A stretch of 64,000 nucleotides of DNA from Synechococcales cyanobacterium CNB (GCA_030263455.1 SZOZ01000003.1:62001-126000); one strand, 5' to 3'; counted from the first letter of the stretch, positions 16,427-26,867 are shown. A program made the numbers and translations. The notes: generated from the letters alone by a model not told the origin.

Positions 16427-17113
16427 ATGAAGGCTTTCGCGGTTTCGTTCGTGTGCGCCGGCGTGGTGGCCGGCGCGGCGATCGCCCAGCCGTACTACGT
16501 GCGTGGGGAGTTCAACGGCTGGTCGAACAGCACCGATGCGATGACGCAGATCGGATCGAACGCCTGGAAGTACACGGTGACGGGGCTGAACCCCGGACAG
16601 GGGTACGAGTTCAAGGCGACCGTGGACGACTGGTCCATGAACGCGCCCGGGAGCAACGCGCGATACGTGGCGGATGCGAACGGAGAGTTGACGGTGTTCC
16701 TGTACGACACCAACACGCACGGCGACGGGTGGTCCCCCGAGGGCAAGTGGCGTCTCGGGTGGGCGGACTCTGGGTTGTTCGGATGGGAACTGGTCGGCGA
16801 GATGAACGGATGGGGCGGCGGGGCGGGGTGGGAGCTCGTGGATCAGGGCGGGGGCCTGCACAGCGCGGACTTCTCGCTTGGCGCGGGCACGTACGAGTTC
16901 AAGTTCCGTCGCGTGGGCGACTGGGGCTATTCGATCGGGGACGACTTCGGGAACTCGGCCGCGAACAACTCGATCACGGTCGGTGGAGCGTTGCCGGTGC
17001 GGTTCGAGTTGGATCTCGAGCACGGCCGCTGGCGTGCCTACGAGGTGCCCGCGCCGGGCGCGTTCGCGCTGCTGGGCGTGGCGGGGGTCGTGGGGATGCG
17101 CCGCCGGCGTTAA
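16427..17113 (+). CDS. Secreted protein with two glycan-binding-like repeats and a PEP-CTERM-like tail
   Basis: 228 residues from the ATG at 16427 (AGGAG upstream). Signal peptide MKAFAVSFVCAG...AIAQ (1-20). Two repeats begin with FNGWS/MNGWG-type motifs (about 27 and 128), resembling the start of CBM48/SusE-like beta-sandwich modules that bind starch-like glycans. The C-terminus VPAPGAFALLG, a hydrophobic stretch and RRRR is the planctomycete form of the PEP-CTERM signal, recognised by an exosortase. Glycan binding is inference. The upstream in-frame start at 16382 would bury the signal peptide. Confidence 0.82.
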   Translation: MKAFAVSFVCAGVVAGAAIAQPYYVRGEFNGWSNSTDAMTQIGSNAWKYTVTGLNPGQGYEFKATVDDWSMNAPGSNARYVADANGELTVFLYDTNTHGDGWSPEGKWRLGWADSGLFGWELVGEMNGWGGGAGWELVDQGGGLHSADFSLGAGTYEFKFRRVGDWGYSIGDDFGNSAANNSITVGGALPVRFELDLEHGRWRAYEVPAPGAFALLGVAGVVGMRRRR

Positions 17114-17131
17114 GCCGCGCGGAACAGATGG

Positions 17132-17176
17132 AGCATACCGAACGGGCGGCTCGCGTGGGCGGGTCGCCCGTATGCT
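17132..17176. terminator. Possible bidirectional hairpin between convergent genes
   Basis: AGCATAC (17132-17138) pairs with GTATGCT (17170-17176) and GGGCG (17144-17148) with CGCCC (17165-17169), giving a 12-bp stem with a small bulge. It lies between the convergent ends at 17113 and 17192. The downstream T content is modest. Confidence 0.35.
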
Positions 17177-17191
17177 TGTTCGCTCGTCGGC

Positions 17192-18244
17192 TTACGGCTC
17201 GACGGGGGACCGACCCGCGATGATGCGGTCCTTCGCGCCTGTGGCGACGAGGCGGTCGATGAAGTCGGCGTAGCGTCGGGAGACGGCGTCGAGGTCGTCG
17301 TCGAAGTAGGTCAGGAAGACTTCGGGGCCGGTTCGGCGCATGACGGCTGATCGAGCGGCGCGTTGGCCGAGGTGCGCCTGCACGGCACGGCGCATGCGGC
17401 CCTCGGCGGCGTCGAGGAGGAGACGGCGCATGGCATTGCGGTATCGGCCTTCATCGCCCTCGTTGAGGAAGTGGGCGAGTGCCCAGACCTGCGAGTAGTA
17501 GGTGAGCGTGCCGTCGGATGAGGCGCGGATGAGGTCTTCAGGGCGGGATTCGAGCAGCGTCTGGAGGGGGACGGTCTGGCCGCGTGCCCAGGCGGCGCGC
17601 AGGTGGTCGAAGCGCTCGATGTTCGCCCACGGGAGGAAGAGCGGCTGGTCGGGTCGCCTGGCGTCCCAGCGGAATCCCTCCATCCAGGCGGCGAGTCCCT
17701 CGTCGAGCCAGGCGGGGAGCGGCTCGGCGAAGGCGGACTGGGTGTACTGGTGCCAGCCTTCGTGGGCGGCGATGGCGAGGGTGTCGTGCAGGCCGATGTT
17801 GAAGAGGACGGCGCGGGCGTCGTCGGAGAATCCGCCGCGTTCGATGTGGAGGTAGCGTGAGGCGCGCTCCTCGCCGAGCAGGTCGCGGGTGAGGCGTGCC
17901 CATTCGGCGCGGTTGGAGAGGACGTAGAAATCCAGCCGGCGTCGAGGGGGGGGGAGCGGCGCGATTGCCGTGGTGTAGTTGGCGAGGGAGGCTTCCATGA
18001 ATCCGGGGAGGCGGTCGGCGAGGGGCGTGTCGCGCTGCGTGGTGAAGATGCGGTAGGACGGCGTGGTGATGGCCTGACCGACGCGGCCGTTGAAGGTCCA
18101 CGGCTCGACGGCGAGGGCGGGCGAGGTCGTGGACGCCGCGCCGACGACGCCGGGGGACGGAGCGGCGCGGTTGGCGCGGAGCGAGGGAGAGGACGCGCAG
18201 GCGGGGAGAAGCAGCAGGAGGCCGAGCGCGATCGCCCGGTTCAC
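17192..18244 (-). CDS. Lipoprotein zinc metallopeptidase-like protein (HExxH, peptidase MA-like)
   Basis: 350 residues, GTG start at 18244 overlapping the valS stop by four bases (GTGA), so the two are translationally linked. Lipobox LLPAC puts the lipidated Cys at 16. Residues 161-165 are HEGWH, a classic zinc motif, and DEGLA at 181-185 supplies a likely third ligand (Glu182), the pattern of peptidase MA-like gluzincins. Probable periplasmic or outer-membrane protease; substrate unknown. Contains a nine-G run (17946-17954) at Pro codons. Confidence 0.78.
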   Translation of the reverse strand: MNRAIALGLLLLLPACASSPSLRANRAAPSPGVVGAASTTSPALAVEPWTFNGRVGQAITTPSYRIFTTQRDTPLADRLPGFMEASLANYTTAIAPLPPPRRRLDFYVLSNRAEWARLTRDLLGEERASRYLHIERGGFSDDARAVLFNIGLHDTLAIAAHEGWHQYTQSAFAEPLPAWLDEGLAAWMEGFRWDARRPDQPLFLPWANIERFDHLRAAWARGQTVPLQTLLESRPEDLIRASSDGTLTYYSQVWALAHFLNEGDEGRYRNAMRRLLLDAAEGRMRRAVQAHLGQRAARSAVMRRTGPEVFLTYFDDDLDAVSRRYADFIDRLVATGAKDRIIAGRSPVEP

Positions 18245-21200
18245 GGGAGGGCCTCCAGCAAGCCGGCCGCGGCGTCGCGTTCGGCGCGGGCACGGTCGAG
18301 CTGGTCGCGGGTCTGCTGGACGAGGTGTGCCGGGGCGCGGTCGGTGTAGCCGGGGTTGGCGAGGCGTTGTTCGAGCGCGCCGATCGAGCGGTCGAGATCG
18401 GCGATGCGCTTCGAGAGGCGTTCGCGTTCCGCTCCGGCGTCCACTGCGTCGGCGAGGTCGCCGAGGCGGAGTTCGTGACCTTCGAAGCGGAACGAGACGG
18501 AGGGGCCGTCGGGCGCGTCGGCGGTGACGGTGTGGAGGCCGGCGAGCGTCTGGACGATCGGCTCCGTGCTCGCGAGGAGGCGGACGATGTCGGCGGGGGC
18601 GTGGAGGCGGATGCGGCGCTTGGGCGGGGTCTGATGCTGCGAACGTACGTCGCGGATGGCCGTGATGAGGGCGCGGATGCGTTCGAACTCGCGTTCGGCG
18701 GACTCATCGTGCAGGTCGTCGTCGAGGATGGGCCAGCCGGCGGTGGCGAGCAGGCCGCCCTTGCGTGCGGGCGCGAGCGTGACGCCTTCGAGCGGATCGG
18801 CGCCGACTGCGCTGGCGCGCTCGAAGATGGCTTCGGTGACGAAGGGGATCATCGGGTGAAGGATTCGGAGCGTGGCCTCGAAGACGTGCGCGAGGACGGA
18901 GCGCTGGGCGCGGCTCGCGGCGACGGTGGGCTTGATGGCTTCGAGGTACCAGTCGCAGAAGTCGCGCCAGAGCAGGTCGTAGGCGGCCTGTGCATATGCG
19001 GCGAACTGGTAGCCGGCGATGGCCTGCTCGCAGGCGTGGACGGCGCTATCGAGGCGAGAGAGCATCCAGCGATCGACGAGCGAGAGCGAGGCGCGGGCGA
19101 CGGATTCGCCGGTGTCGTGTTCGCCGGGTTTTTCGAGGATGCTCAGGGCGAAGCGCGAAGCGTTCCAGAGTTTGTTGCAGAAGTTGCGGCCGGCGTCGAA
19201 GCGTGTGGAGGAGTTCATGGCGAGCGGAGCGTCGGCGGTCGGTTTCGCGTGCCCGCCGGCGACGCCGTAGGAGGTGACCATCTTCTTCGAACAGGCGGGG
19301 CAGGTCTGGTGCGGCGCCGCGACGCGGTGGCCGGCGGGGGTGGTGGTCCAGGCGGGTTCGAAGGTGTGCGCGCAGTGCGGGCAGACGAGGTCCACGGGCA
19401 TGCGGACGTCCTGCGTGGCGGTAGCGGCCTGGCAGAGGACGAGGCGGAGTGCGTCCGCGCCGTGGGAGTGAACGATGTCGAGGGGGTTGACGCCGTTGCC
19501 GAGGCTTTTGCTCATGCGCTGGCCGTGGCCGTCCTGGATGATGGGGTGGATATAGACGTCGCGGAAGGGGAGTGGGCCTGTGCCAGCGCCTTCGTCAAGG
19601 AAGTAGCGGTTGAACATGACCATGCGCGAGACCCAGAGGGTGATGATGTCGCGGCCGGTGCAGAGAACGTCGGTGGGGTTGAAGGCGGGGAGAAGGGAGG
19701 GGAAATCGGCGATGCCCGTGTCGCGTGCGGCGGCGTCGGCATCGGGCCAGCCCATGGTGGAGAGCGGCCAGAGGGCAGAGGAGAACCAGGTGTCAAGGAC
19801 GTCGGGATCCTGTGTGAAGCCCGCTTCCACGAGGCGTTGTGCGTCGCGTGGGTCGGATCCGTCGTAGCACACAAAGAGGTCAAACGTGCGGTCCTTCTCC
19901 CGGTCGCGGCGCAGCACCTCCCGGGGATCGACTTCGTCGCCGGTTTCGTCTCGGGCACGGAGTGCGCCGTGCTCGTATTCACCACGCGCCAGGTGATCAA
20001 GCCCGCACGCGCCGAACTCGCCCGCCTCGGCGGAGTCGCCCCGCTTGATCGTCATCCGGCGGTGCCATACCGGGATGCGGTGTCCCCACCAGAGTTGTCG
20101 GCTGATGCACCAGTCGCGGAGGTTCTCGTGCCAGTGCTCGAAGGTTCTGGCGTAGCGGTCGGGGTGAAAGCGGAGTGTATCGTCCGACGATGAACAAATG
20201 TTCGTCGTGCGCTGGTCGGGCGCCATGGCGCGGAGGGCCGCGCCGCGGAGACTGTCGTCGGTGACCTTGACGTACCACTGGTCGCTCAGGTACGGCTCGA
20301 CGGGGACGTGGCTGCGGTATGAGTGGCCGACGGCATGGCGGTAGGGGACGGTGCGTTCGAGCAGGCCGCGGGCGTGGAACTCACGGACGACGAGGTCGCG
20401 TGCTTCTTCGCGTGACTTGCCGAGGAAGACGGCGGCGTCGCCCACATCGCTCCAGCCGTGCCTGTCGCTGATGGAGGCGTCGGGGGCCATGACGTTGATG
20501 ATGGGGAGGTCGTGGCGGCGGCCGATCTCGTAGTCGTTGGGGTCGTGGGCGGGCGTGACCTTGAGGAAGCCGGTGGCGAAGCGGGCCTTGGCGTCTTCGC
20601 TTTTCGCGTCAGCCATGACGACGTAGTCGTCTTCGACGATGGGGATGATGCGGCCGACGAGGGGGAGTTGCACGAAGAGGCCACGGAGAGGGATGGCGCG
20701 TGGGTCTTTGGGGTTCACGGCGACGGCGGTGTCGCCGAGGTAGGTTTCGGGGCGTGTGGTTGCGACGGTGAGCCAGGCGTTGTCGTCGGGTTCGTGCGCG
20801 TCCGCGCCGGGGTAGCCGCGTGCGGCGAGTTCGCCCCAGGTGACCTCCTGCGCGTCGCGCGGGTCGGCGGGGTTGGCGGGCTTGTGGACGAGGGGATAGC
20901 GAAGGTAGTAGAAGTGGCCGTCCACCTCTTCCATCTCGACCTCGTCGTCGGCGAGGGCGGTCTGCGTGACGGGATCCCAGTTGACGAGTCGCTTGCCGCG
21001 GTAGATGAGGCCGTCGCGGAAGAGGCGGAAGAAGGCCTCGCGGACGGCGCGGGCGCAGACCTCGTCCATGGTGAATCGCTGTCGCTGCCAGTCGCAGGAA
21101 CAGCCGATGCGCTTCAGTTGGTCGGTGATGGTTGCCTCGTACTCGTCCTTGAAGGCCTGGATCTTCGCGACGAACTCCTCGCGAGTGAAGTCGGTGCGGC

Positions 21201-21546
21201 GCTTGCCTTCTTCGGCCAAGACGCGCTTCTCGACGACGGTCTGCGTGGCAATGCCGGCGTGGTCGGTGCCCGGCATCCAGAGCGTCTCGAAGCCCATCAT
21301 GCGGTGGGCGCGGCAGAGGACGTCCTGCAGGGAGTTGTTCAGGGCGTGGCCGAGGTGCAGGGCGGCGGTGACGTTTGGCGGGGGGATGAGGATGCAGTAC
21401 GGGGCGGCGCGGCCTTCGAGGACGCGCCGGGGGTCGGCGTGGAACGCGGCGGCCTCGTCCCAGCGCGTGCGGATGCGGTCCTCGTGCTCGGCGGGGAGGT
21501 AGCGTGTCGGCAGCGGGGATGGGAGGGAGGCGTTCGGATCGGTCAT
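18241..21546 (-). CDS. valS: Valyl-tRNA synthetase with zinc-ribbon insertion
   Basis: Charges tRNA-Val. 1101 residues, longer than the usual 880-950. Class I motifs: HLGH in PPPNVTAALHLGHALN near residue 60 and RMSKS in GQRMSKSLGN near 675. The editing domain lies between. The C-terminus has the expected coiled-coil arm. The extra length is partly an insertion at about 719-760 with two CxxC pairs (CPHC and CPAC), which looks like a zinc ribbon placed just after the KMSKS region. Downstream lipoprotein gene overlaps by four bases. Confidence 0.96.
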   Translation of the reverse strand: MTDPNASLPSPLPTRYLPAEHEDRIRTRWDEAAAFHADPRRVLEGRAAPYCILIPPPNVTAALHLGHALNNSLQDVLCRAHRMMGFETLWMPGTDHAGIATQTVVEKRVLAEEGKRRTDFTREEFVAKIQAFKDEYEATITDQLKRIGCSCDWQRQRFTMDEVCARAVREAFFRLFRDGLIYRGKRLVNWDPVTQTALADDEVEMEEVDGHFYYLRYPLVHKPANPADPRDAQEVTWGELAARGYPGADAHEPDDNAWLTVATTRPETYLGDTAVAVNPKDPRAIPLRGLFVQLPLVGRIIPIVEDDYVVMADAKSEDAKARFATGFLKVTPAHDPNDYEIGRRHDLPIINVMAPDASISDRHGWSDVGDAAVFLGKSREEARDLVVREFHARGLLERTVPYRHAVGHSYRSHVPVEPYLSDQWYVKVTDDSLRGAALRAMAPDQRTTNICSSSDDTLRFHPDRYARTFEHWHENLRDWCISRQLWWGHRIPVWHRRMTIKRGDSAEAGEFGACGLDHLARGEYEHGALRARDETGDEVDPREVLRRDREKDRTFDLFVCYDGSDPRDAQRLVEAGFTQDPDVLDTWFSSALWPLSTMGWPDADAAARDTGIADFPSLLPAFNPTDVLCTGRDIITLWVSRMVMFNRYFLDEGAGTGPLPFRDVYIHPIIQDGHGQRMSKSLGNGVNPLDIVHSHGADALRLVLCQAATATQDVRMPVDLVCPHCAHTFEPAWTTTPAGHRVAAPHQTCPACSKKMVTSYGVAGGHAKPTADAPLAMNSSTRFDAGRNFCNKLWNASRFALSILEKPGEHDTGESVARASLSLVDRWMLSRLDSAVHACEQAIAGYQFAAYAQAAYDLLWRDFCDWYLEAIKPTVAASRAQRSVLAHVFEATLRILHPMIPFVTEAIFERASAVGADPLEGVTLAPARKGGLLATAGWPILDDDLHDESAEREFERIRALITAIRDVRSQHQTPPKRRIRLHAPADIVRLLASTEPIVQTLAGLHTVTADAPDGPSVSFRFEGHELRLGDLADAVDAGAERERLSKRIADLDRSIGALEQRLANPGYTDRAPAHLVQQTRDQLDRARAERDAAAGLLEALP

Positions 21547-21583
21547 GGAGCCAGCAGTCTAAGCGTGCCGATACGCTATCGGC

Positions 21584-22594
21584 ATGAGCGAGGCATCGGA
21601 CGACGGGGCGAGAGGCGGGCGTGGATCGTGGGTGCTGGCGGGGCTGTTCGTGCTCGCACTGGCGGTGTTCGTGACCGCGGTGGTCGTGCGGCGGCCATCG
21701 TCGGCTGGGGCGGAGGGTGATCGACCCGGTGCGGCTCGCACGGTGGAGGGCGTGCTGCGGGCGGCGGCGGACTACGTACAGGCTGGAGAACGTGCGAAAG
21801 CGGAGGCGGTGCTGTCGGCAGCGGTGCGCGAGCACCCAGCGAACCCGGACCTGCGGCTGGCGTTCGGGGAGGTACTGGTTGCGTTGGGCCGGCCGGGAGC
21901 GGCGTATAGGGAGTACGAGGCCGCGCTGGCGAGCGGCGCGGACGGCGCGGCGGTGCACTTCGCGGCGGGAACGGTGGCGAGCATGGCGGGGCTGCCGGAT
22001 CGTGCGGTGGAGCATTTCTCGGCGGCGCAGGCGGCCGACCCGACGAAGGCGGACTACCCGCTGTATCTGGCGCAGGTGCAGTTGCGACAGGGGGACGTGC
22101 AGCGTGCGAAGGTGAACCTGCTGCTGACGGCGCGGCTGGATGAGGGGCGTGCGGTGGTATGGGGGACGCTGGCGGAGATCGCGCTGCGCGAGAACAAGCC
22201 GGACCTGGCATTGCAGCACGTGGTTCGGGCGCGGGAGATCGAGCCGCGCGTGACGGCGTGGCGCGTGGTGGAGGCGCGCGCACTGAACAGACTGGGTGAG
22301 CCGGAGCGGGCGCTGCTCACGCTGCGCGGTGTCGAGGGGGCGGACGTGCGCTCGCTGCCGGTGCTGCGACTGATGGGGGAGTGCTACGGGTTGCTCGGGA
22401 GGCCCGGCGACGCTGCGCGGGAGTTTGCGCAGGCGTCGGATGCGACGCCGGGCGACGCGGAACTCGCGTTCGAGGCTGCGACGTGGCTGGAACGAGCGGA
22501 GGAGATGGACGGCGCGCTGCGGTTCGCGCGGCGTGCGGCTGAACTCGGGCACGCCGGGGCGAAGGAGATGACCGCGCGTCTTGGCGGGGGTTGA
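21584..22594 (+). CDS. Membrane-anchored tetratricopeptide-repeat protein
   Basis: 336 residues. Polar N-terminus, one membrane helix (about 17-37), then about seven TPR-like helical pairs with the small-residue pattern (AGERAKAEAVLSAAVREHP, GRPGAAYREYEAAL, GLPDRAVEHFSAAQ, QGDVQRAKVNLL). TPR arrays hold protein complexes together; the partner is unknown. Transcribed divergently from valS with a 37-base gap. Confidence 0.85.
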   Translation: MSEASDDGARGGRGSWVLAGLFVLALAVFVTAVVVRRPSSAGAEGDRPGAARTVEGVLRAAADYVQAGERAKAEAVLSAAVREHPANPDLRLAFGEVLVALGRPGAAYREYEAALASGADGAAVHFAAGTVASMAGLPDRAVEHFSAAQAADPTKADYPLYLAQVQLRQGDVQRAKVNLLLTARLDEGRAVVWGTLAEIALRENKPDLALQHVVRAREIEPRVTAWRVVEARALNRLGEPERALLTLRGVEGADVRSLPVLRLMGECYGLLGRPGDAAREFAQASDATPGDAELAFEAATWLERAEEMDGALRFARRAAELGHAGAKEMTARLGGG

Positions 22595-22615
22595 TGCTTG
22601 GGTTGCGAATCGCGG

Positions 22616-22921
22616 TCAGCCGCGGCTGCCGATGAGTTTGAGGAACTGTGCGACCTGGTATCGGCCGTAGATGGGAACGGCGATCTGCTGAGCCTTGGCG
22701 AAGGGCTTGCCGTGCTTGATGCCGGCGGCCTTGAGGAGTCTCTTGACGGTTGCCAGTTCCGCCTTTGTAGCGACGACGAGGCGTACCTCGTCGCCCTTCT
22801 TGTACCCCATGTAGCCCTCTTTGTCGAGGCGTTTGGTGTTCTGCTTGCGGACATAGCCGTTGCGCTTGTAGAAGGCGGCGAGCTGCTCGGCGACCTTGGC
22901 GGGGGGGGCCTTCTCGGCCAT
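22616..22921 (-). CDS. Small basic protein of unknown function
   Basis: 101 residues, rich in Lys and Arg, no signal peptide. Two halves: a helical basic start (AEQLAAFYKRNGYVRKQNTKR) and a part with KGDEVRLVVATKAELATVK, GIKHGKPF and a final RYQVAQFLKLIG. The second half has a look of the LAGLIDADG-type DNA-binding fold (strand, 'ELA' helix, 'Gi' turn, strand, helix), but there is no acidic catalytic motif, and this is only an impression. ATG at 22921; ends convergently with the TPR gene. Confidence 0.72.
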   Translation of the reverse strand: MAEKAPPAKVAEQLAAFYKRNGYVRKQNTKRLDKEGYMGYKKGDEVRLVVATKAELATVKRLLKAAGIKHGKPFAKAQQIAVPIYGRYQVAQFLKLIGSRG

Positions 22922-23022
22922 GGGTTCGATCCTCCTGGCCGACCGCGGGCGTCGGCGTGGCAGCCACTATAGCGGGTCGGGACCGGGCGGTGGGGGGGGC
23001 GTGCGAGGAGCCTGGGTCGGGG

Positions 23023-23772
<750 letters not shown>

Positions 23773-25284
23773 TCAGTCGCAGCCTGCTGCGAAGATGTTG
23801 AGGAAGGCGAGGACGTCGAGGGTGTTGATGACGGTGTCGCCGTTGAGGTCGGCGGCGGGGTCGCCTGCGGTCCAGGCGTTGAGGAACTGGAGGACGTCGA
23901 GGGTGTTGACCGTGCCGTCGTTGTTCCAGTCGGCGGGGCAGGCCTCGACAACATCCGCGATGAGGGCGACGTGGAACTCGGGCATGTCGGGGTCGTTGGA
24001 GGCGATGACGAGGGTGGTCTCGAAGAAGCCGACGTTTGAGGTGTCGAGCGTGACGGTGTGCTGGTTGAGCGTGCCGCCGGGGGCGTCGGCGTGCGGGCCG
24101 AAGGGGGCGGCGTAGGGGGGGGCGACGGCGAGTGTGTAGACGGCGTTCTCGATGCCGCCCTCGCCCCAGAGTTCGGTGTCGCCGGCGTTGCCGACGGTGA
24201 GGATCAGTGAGGCGTCCGTGCCCTGAGTGACGGTGCCGAAGTCGAGCAGCCCGTCCGCGACGATGCGGGCGGGGACGCGGAGGTCGAGGAAGACGGGCAG
24301 GTGGCCCGCGCCGTTGGCGACGGCCTTCAGGGCGTCGGCGATGGCGGGGCCGACCATCTCGTTGCCGTCGCTTCGCAGTACGGTGTCGAAGGATGAGCCG
24401 TCGTTGCCCCACGAGCGGTAGGAGTGGTTCGGGTCGTTCCATGTGAAGGTGGAGTAGGGCATGGCGGGGTCGCCGATGTAGTCGAGTCCCTGGCCGTCGA
24501 TGAGCGTGGCCGAGAGGAGGAGTTGGTCGTGTCGGTCGTCCATGCCGCCCGGGCCGACGGGGTCCTGGGTGTGGACGAAGCGGAAGTTGGGGTTGTTGTT
24601 CCACGAGCCGGGAGTGGCGATGGGATCAAAGAAGCGGCCGGCGTTGTTGGCCTGCGAGCCGACGAGTTCCTGATAGGCGGCCTGGTTCGAGGACTGGATG
24701 TTGAAGTCTCCGCCGAGGATGAAGTGGCGGTCTACGGGGAGGGACTCGGCGTCGGCGCGGATGGCCTGGGCTTCGAGGAGGCGTCGCTGTTGATCCTGGC
24801 TGGAGGTGCCTGCCTTCATGTGGGAGGAGTAGAGGGAGACGATGGTCGCGTCGGACTCGTAGCCGACGGGGCGCACGTCGTAGCGGTTCACGTCGCGCGG
24901 GTGGTTCGGGGGGGGGCCGCCCTCGGCGACGACGACCGAGTCGAGGAGGTGAAGTTTCGAGGTACGGTAGACGAAGGCGTTGTCGGTATCGTTGCCGTCG
25001 ATGAAGGGGGCCATCGCCCAGTCGCCTGGTGACCCGGGCGCGGTATTGAGGGCGAGGACGATGTGCGCGACGGCGGCTTCGCTGACCATCTCCTGGAGGA
25101 GGATGGCGTCGGGTGCGAAGGATCGGCCCTCGAAGACGCCGTAGACGGAGGTCTGGATGTGCGACGTGCGCCCGCCGGAGTAGTACGAGATGTTCCAGGT
25201 GGCGACGCGCAGGCCGTCGGCGGCGGATGCGCTCGAGGTACCGAGGAGTGTGAGGGCGAGAGCGGGGACAACTCGGTGGAACAT
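23773..25284 (-). CDS. Secreted endonuclease/exonuclease/phosphatase-fold protein with dockerin-type tail
   Basis: 503 residues. Signal peptide 1-21 (MFHRVVPALALTLLGTSSASA). The EEP domain runs about 24-310 with ATWN (Asn31), LLQEM (Glu65), GGDFN and a final GHLPVF, the acid/His set used for phosphodiester hydrolysis. A beta-sandwich stretch (about 320-430, starting with DGLLDFGTVTQGT) follows, then two dockerin-type EF-hand loops (DWNNDGTVNTLD, DLNGDTVINTLD). Likely an exported nuclease or phosphodiesterase; DNA, RNA or lipid phosphate are all possible substrates. A nine-G run lies at 24908-24916. Confidence 0.87.
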   Translation of the reverse strand: MFHRVVPALALTLLGTSSASAADGLRVATWNISYYSGGRTSHIQTSVYGVFEGRSFAPDAILLQEMVSEAAVAHIVLALNTAPGSPGDWAMAPFIDGNDTDNAFVYRTSKLHLLDSVVVAEGGPPPNHPRDVNRYDVRPVGYESDATIVSLYSSHMKAGTSSQDQQRRLLEAQAIRADAESLPVDRHFILGGDFNIQSSNQAAYQELVGSQANNAGRFFDPIATPGSWNNNPNFRFVHTQDPVGPGGMDDRHDQLLLSATLIDGQGLDYIGDPAMPYSTFTWNDPNHSYRSWGNDGSSFDTVLRSDGNEMVGPAIADALKAVANGAGHLPVFLDLRVPARIVADGLLDFGTVTQGTDASLILTVGNAGDTELWGEGGIENAVYTLAVAPPYAAPFGPHADAPGGTLNQHTVTLDTSNVGFFETTLVIASNDPDMPEFHVALIADVVEACPADWNNDGTVNTLDVLQFLNAWTAGDPAADLNGDTVINTLDVLAFLNIFAAGCD

Positions 25285-25418
25285 GGGAACGATGTTATCG
25301 CCGATCGATCGCATCGCAAAGGGTTTGGCTGTGGTTCTCCGGCGTGTGGGGGTTGCGGTGGAAGACGGTCGCATGACAACAGGCTCACGCGGAGGTTCGG
25401 ATCGTGCGGGCGGGCGGC

Positions 25419-26867
25419 TCAGCCGGGGCGGGTCATGCTCATGGGGTCGAGGAGGCGGTCGAGGTCGGCGTCGGGGAGGAGGTGCTGCTCGCGGGCGAGC
25501 TGGCGGACGGTCTTGCCTTCCTTGTACGCCTGCTTGGCGAGGGCGGCGGCCTTGTCGTAGCCGATGACGGGCGCGAGACTGGTGCACATGGCGAGGCTGC
25601 CCTCGATGAGTTCGCGGCAGCGGTCCTCGTCGGGTTGGAGGCCGGCGAGGAGGTTGGCCGTGAACATCGCGCAGCCGTTGGCGAGCAGGTTGATGGAGTC
25701 GAGGAGGGCATCGGCCATGACGGGCATGGCGACGTGGAGGTCGAGCAGGCCGCCGACGCCGCCGAGACCTGCGGTGGCGATGGCGGCGTCGTTGCCGATG
25801 ACGCGGCAGCAGACCATGACGAGCGACTCGCAGATGACGGGGTTCACTTTGCCGGGCATGATGGATGAGCCGGGCTGGACGGCGGGGAGGCGGAGTTCGC
25901 CGATGCCGCAGCGCGGGCCGCAGCCCATGAGCCGGACGTCGCCGGCGATCTTGCTGAGGCTGACGGCGATGGTGCGGAGGTGGCCGGAGGTCTCGACGAT
26001 GGAGTCGCGGGCGTGCTGTGCCTCGAAGTGGTTGTCTGCTTCGCGGAAGGGAACGCCGGTGAGTTCGGCGAGATCTGCGGCGACGAGACGTGCGAAGTCG
26101 GGGTGGGTGTTGATGCCGGTGCCGACGGCGGTGCCGCCGATGGCGAGTTCCGCGAGCGAATCGAGGGCGCGGCCGAGGCGATCGACGCCGTGGCGGACCT
26201 GGGCGGCGAAGCCGGAGAACTCCTGCCCGAGGCGGATGGGGGTCGCATCCTGAAGGTGGGTGCGGCCGATCTTGACGATGCCGTCCCACTCGCGGGCCTT
26301 CTTCTCGAGTTCGACGGCGAGAGCGTGCATGGCAGGAATGAGTCTGGCGGTGATCGCGAACGCGGCGGCGACGTTCATCGCGGTTGGGAAGGTGTCGTTG
26401 GAAGACTGCCCCATATTGACGTGGTCGTTGGGGTGTACGCCGCCGGCTTGGAGATAGGCGGGATCCTTCGAGGAGCCGATGGGCTTGCCCCTGGCGAGAC
26501 AGACGAGGTTTGCTACGACCTCGTTGACGTTCATGTTGGTGCTGGTGCCGGAGCCTGTCTGGAAGACGTCGACGGGGAAATGCCGTGCGAGTCCGCCGTG
26601 TTCCGCGAGGCCGCGTTCGATCTGTGCGCAGGCGGCGACGATGGACTCTGCTCGCGGTTCGTCGAGGAGTCCGAGGCGACGGTTGGCGCGTGCGCACGCG
26701 GCCTTGATGAGGGCGAAGGCGTGGATGATCTCGGCTGGAACGGGTCGGCCCGAGACCGGGAAGTTGAGGACGGCCCGCTGGGTGGAAGCGCCGTAGAGGG
26801 CATCGACGGGAACGGCCATCTCGCCCATGGTGTCCCGTTCGGTGCGCGTCGCGCTGGCTGGTGGCAT
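25419..26867 (-). CDS. fumC: Class II fumarate hydratase
   Basis: Interconverts fumarate and malate in the TCA cycle. 482 residues, usual length 460-470. Opens with ATRTERDTMGEMAVP; superfamily signature GSSIMPGKVNP; substrate-site segments TGSGTSTNMNVNEV, HVNMGQSSNDTFP and GRTHLQDATP. Homotetramer in the cytosol. Stands alone, divergent from the transglutaminase-like gene. Confidence 0.96.
   Translation of the reverse strand: MPPASATRTERDTMGEMAVPVDALYGASTQRAVLNFPVSGRPVPAEIIHAFALIKAACARANRRLGLLDEPRAESIVAACAQIERGLAEHGGLARHFPVDVFQTGSGTSTNMNVNEVVANLVCLARGKPIGSSKDPAYLQAGGVHPNDHVNMGQSSNDTFPTAMNVAAAFAITARLIPAMHALAVELEKKAREWDGIVKIGRTHLQDATPIRLGQEFSGFAAQVRHGVDRLGRALDSLAELAIGGTAVGTGINTHPDFARLVAADLAELTGVPFREADNHFEAQHARDSIVETSGHLRTIAVSLSKIAGDVRLMGCGPRCGIGELRLPAVQPGSSIMPGKVNPVICESLVMVCCRVIGNDAAIATAGLGGVGGLLDLHVAMPVMADALLDSINLLANGCAMFTANLLAGLQPDEDRCRELIEGSLAMCTSLAPVIGYDKAAALAKQAYKEGKTVRQLAREQHLLPDADLDRLLDPMSMTRPG

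Noticed and set aside
18325-20193. 622-codon plus-strand frame opposite valS
   Set aside because: Mirror of valS codons, Gly/Val/Ala/Glu-rich without motifs.
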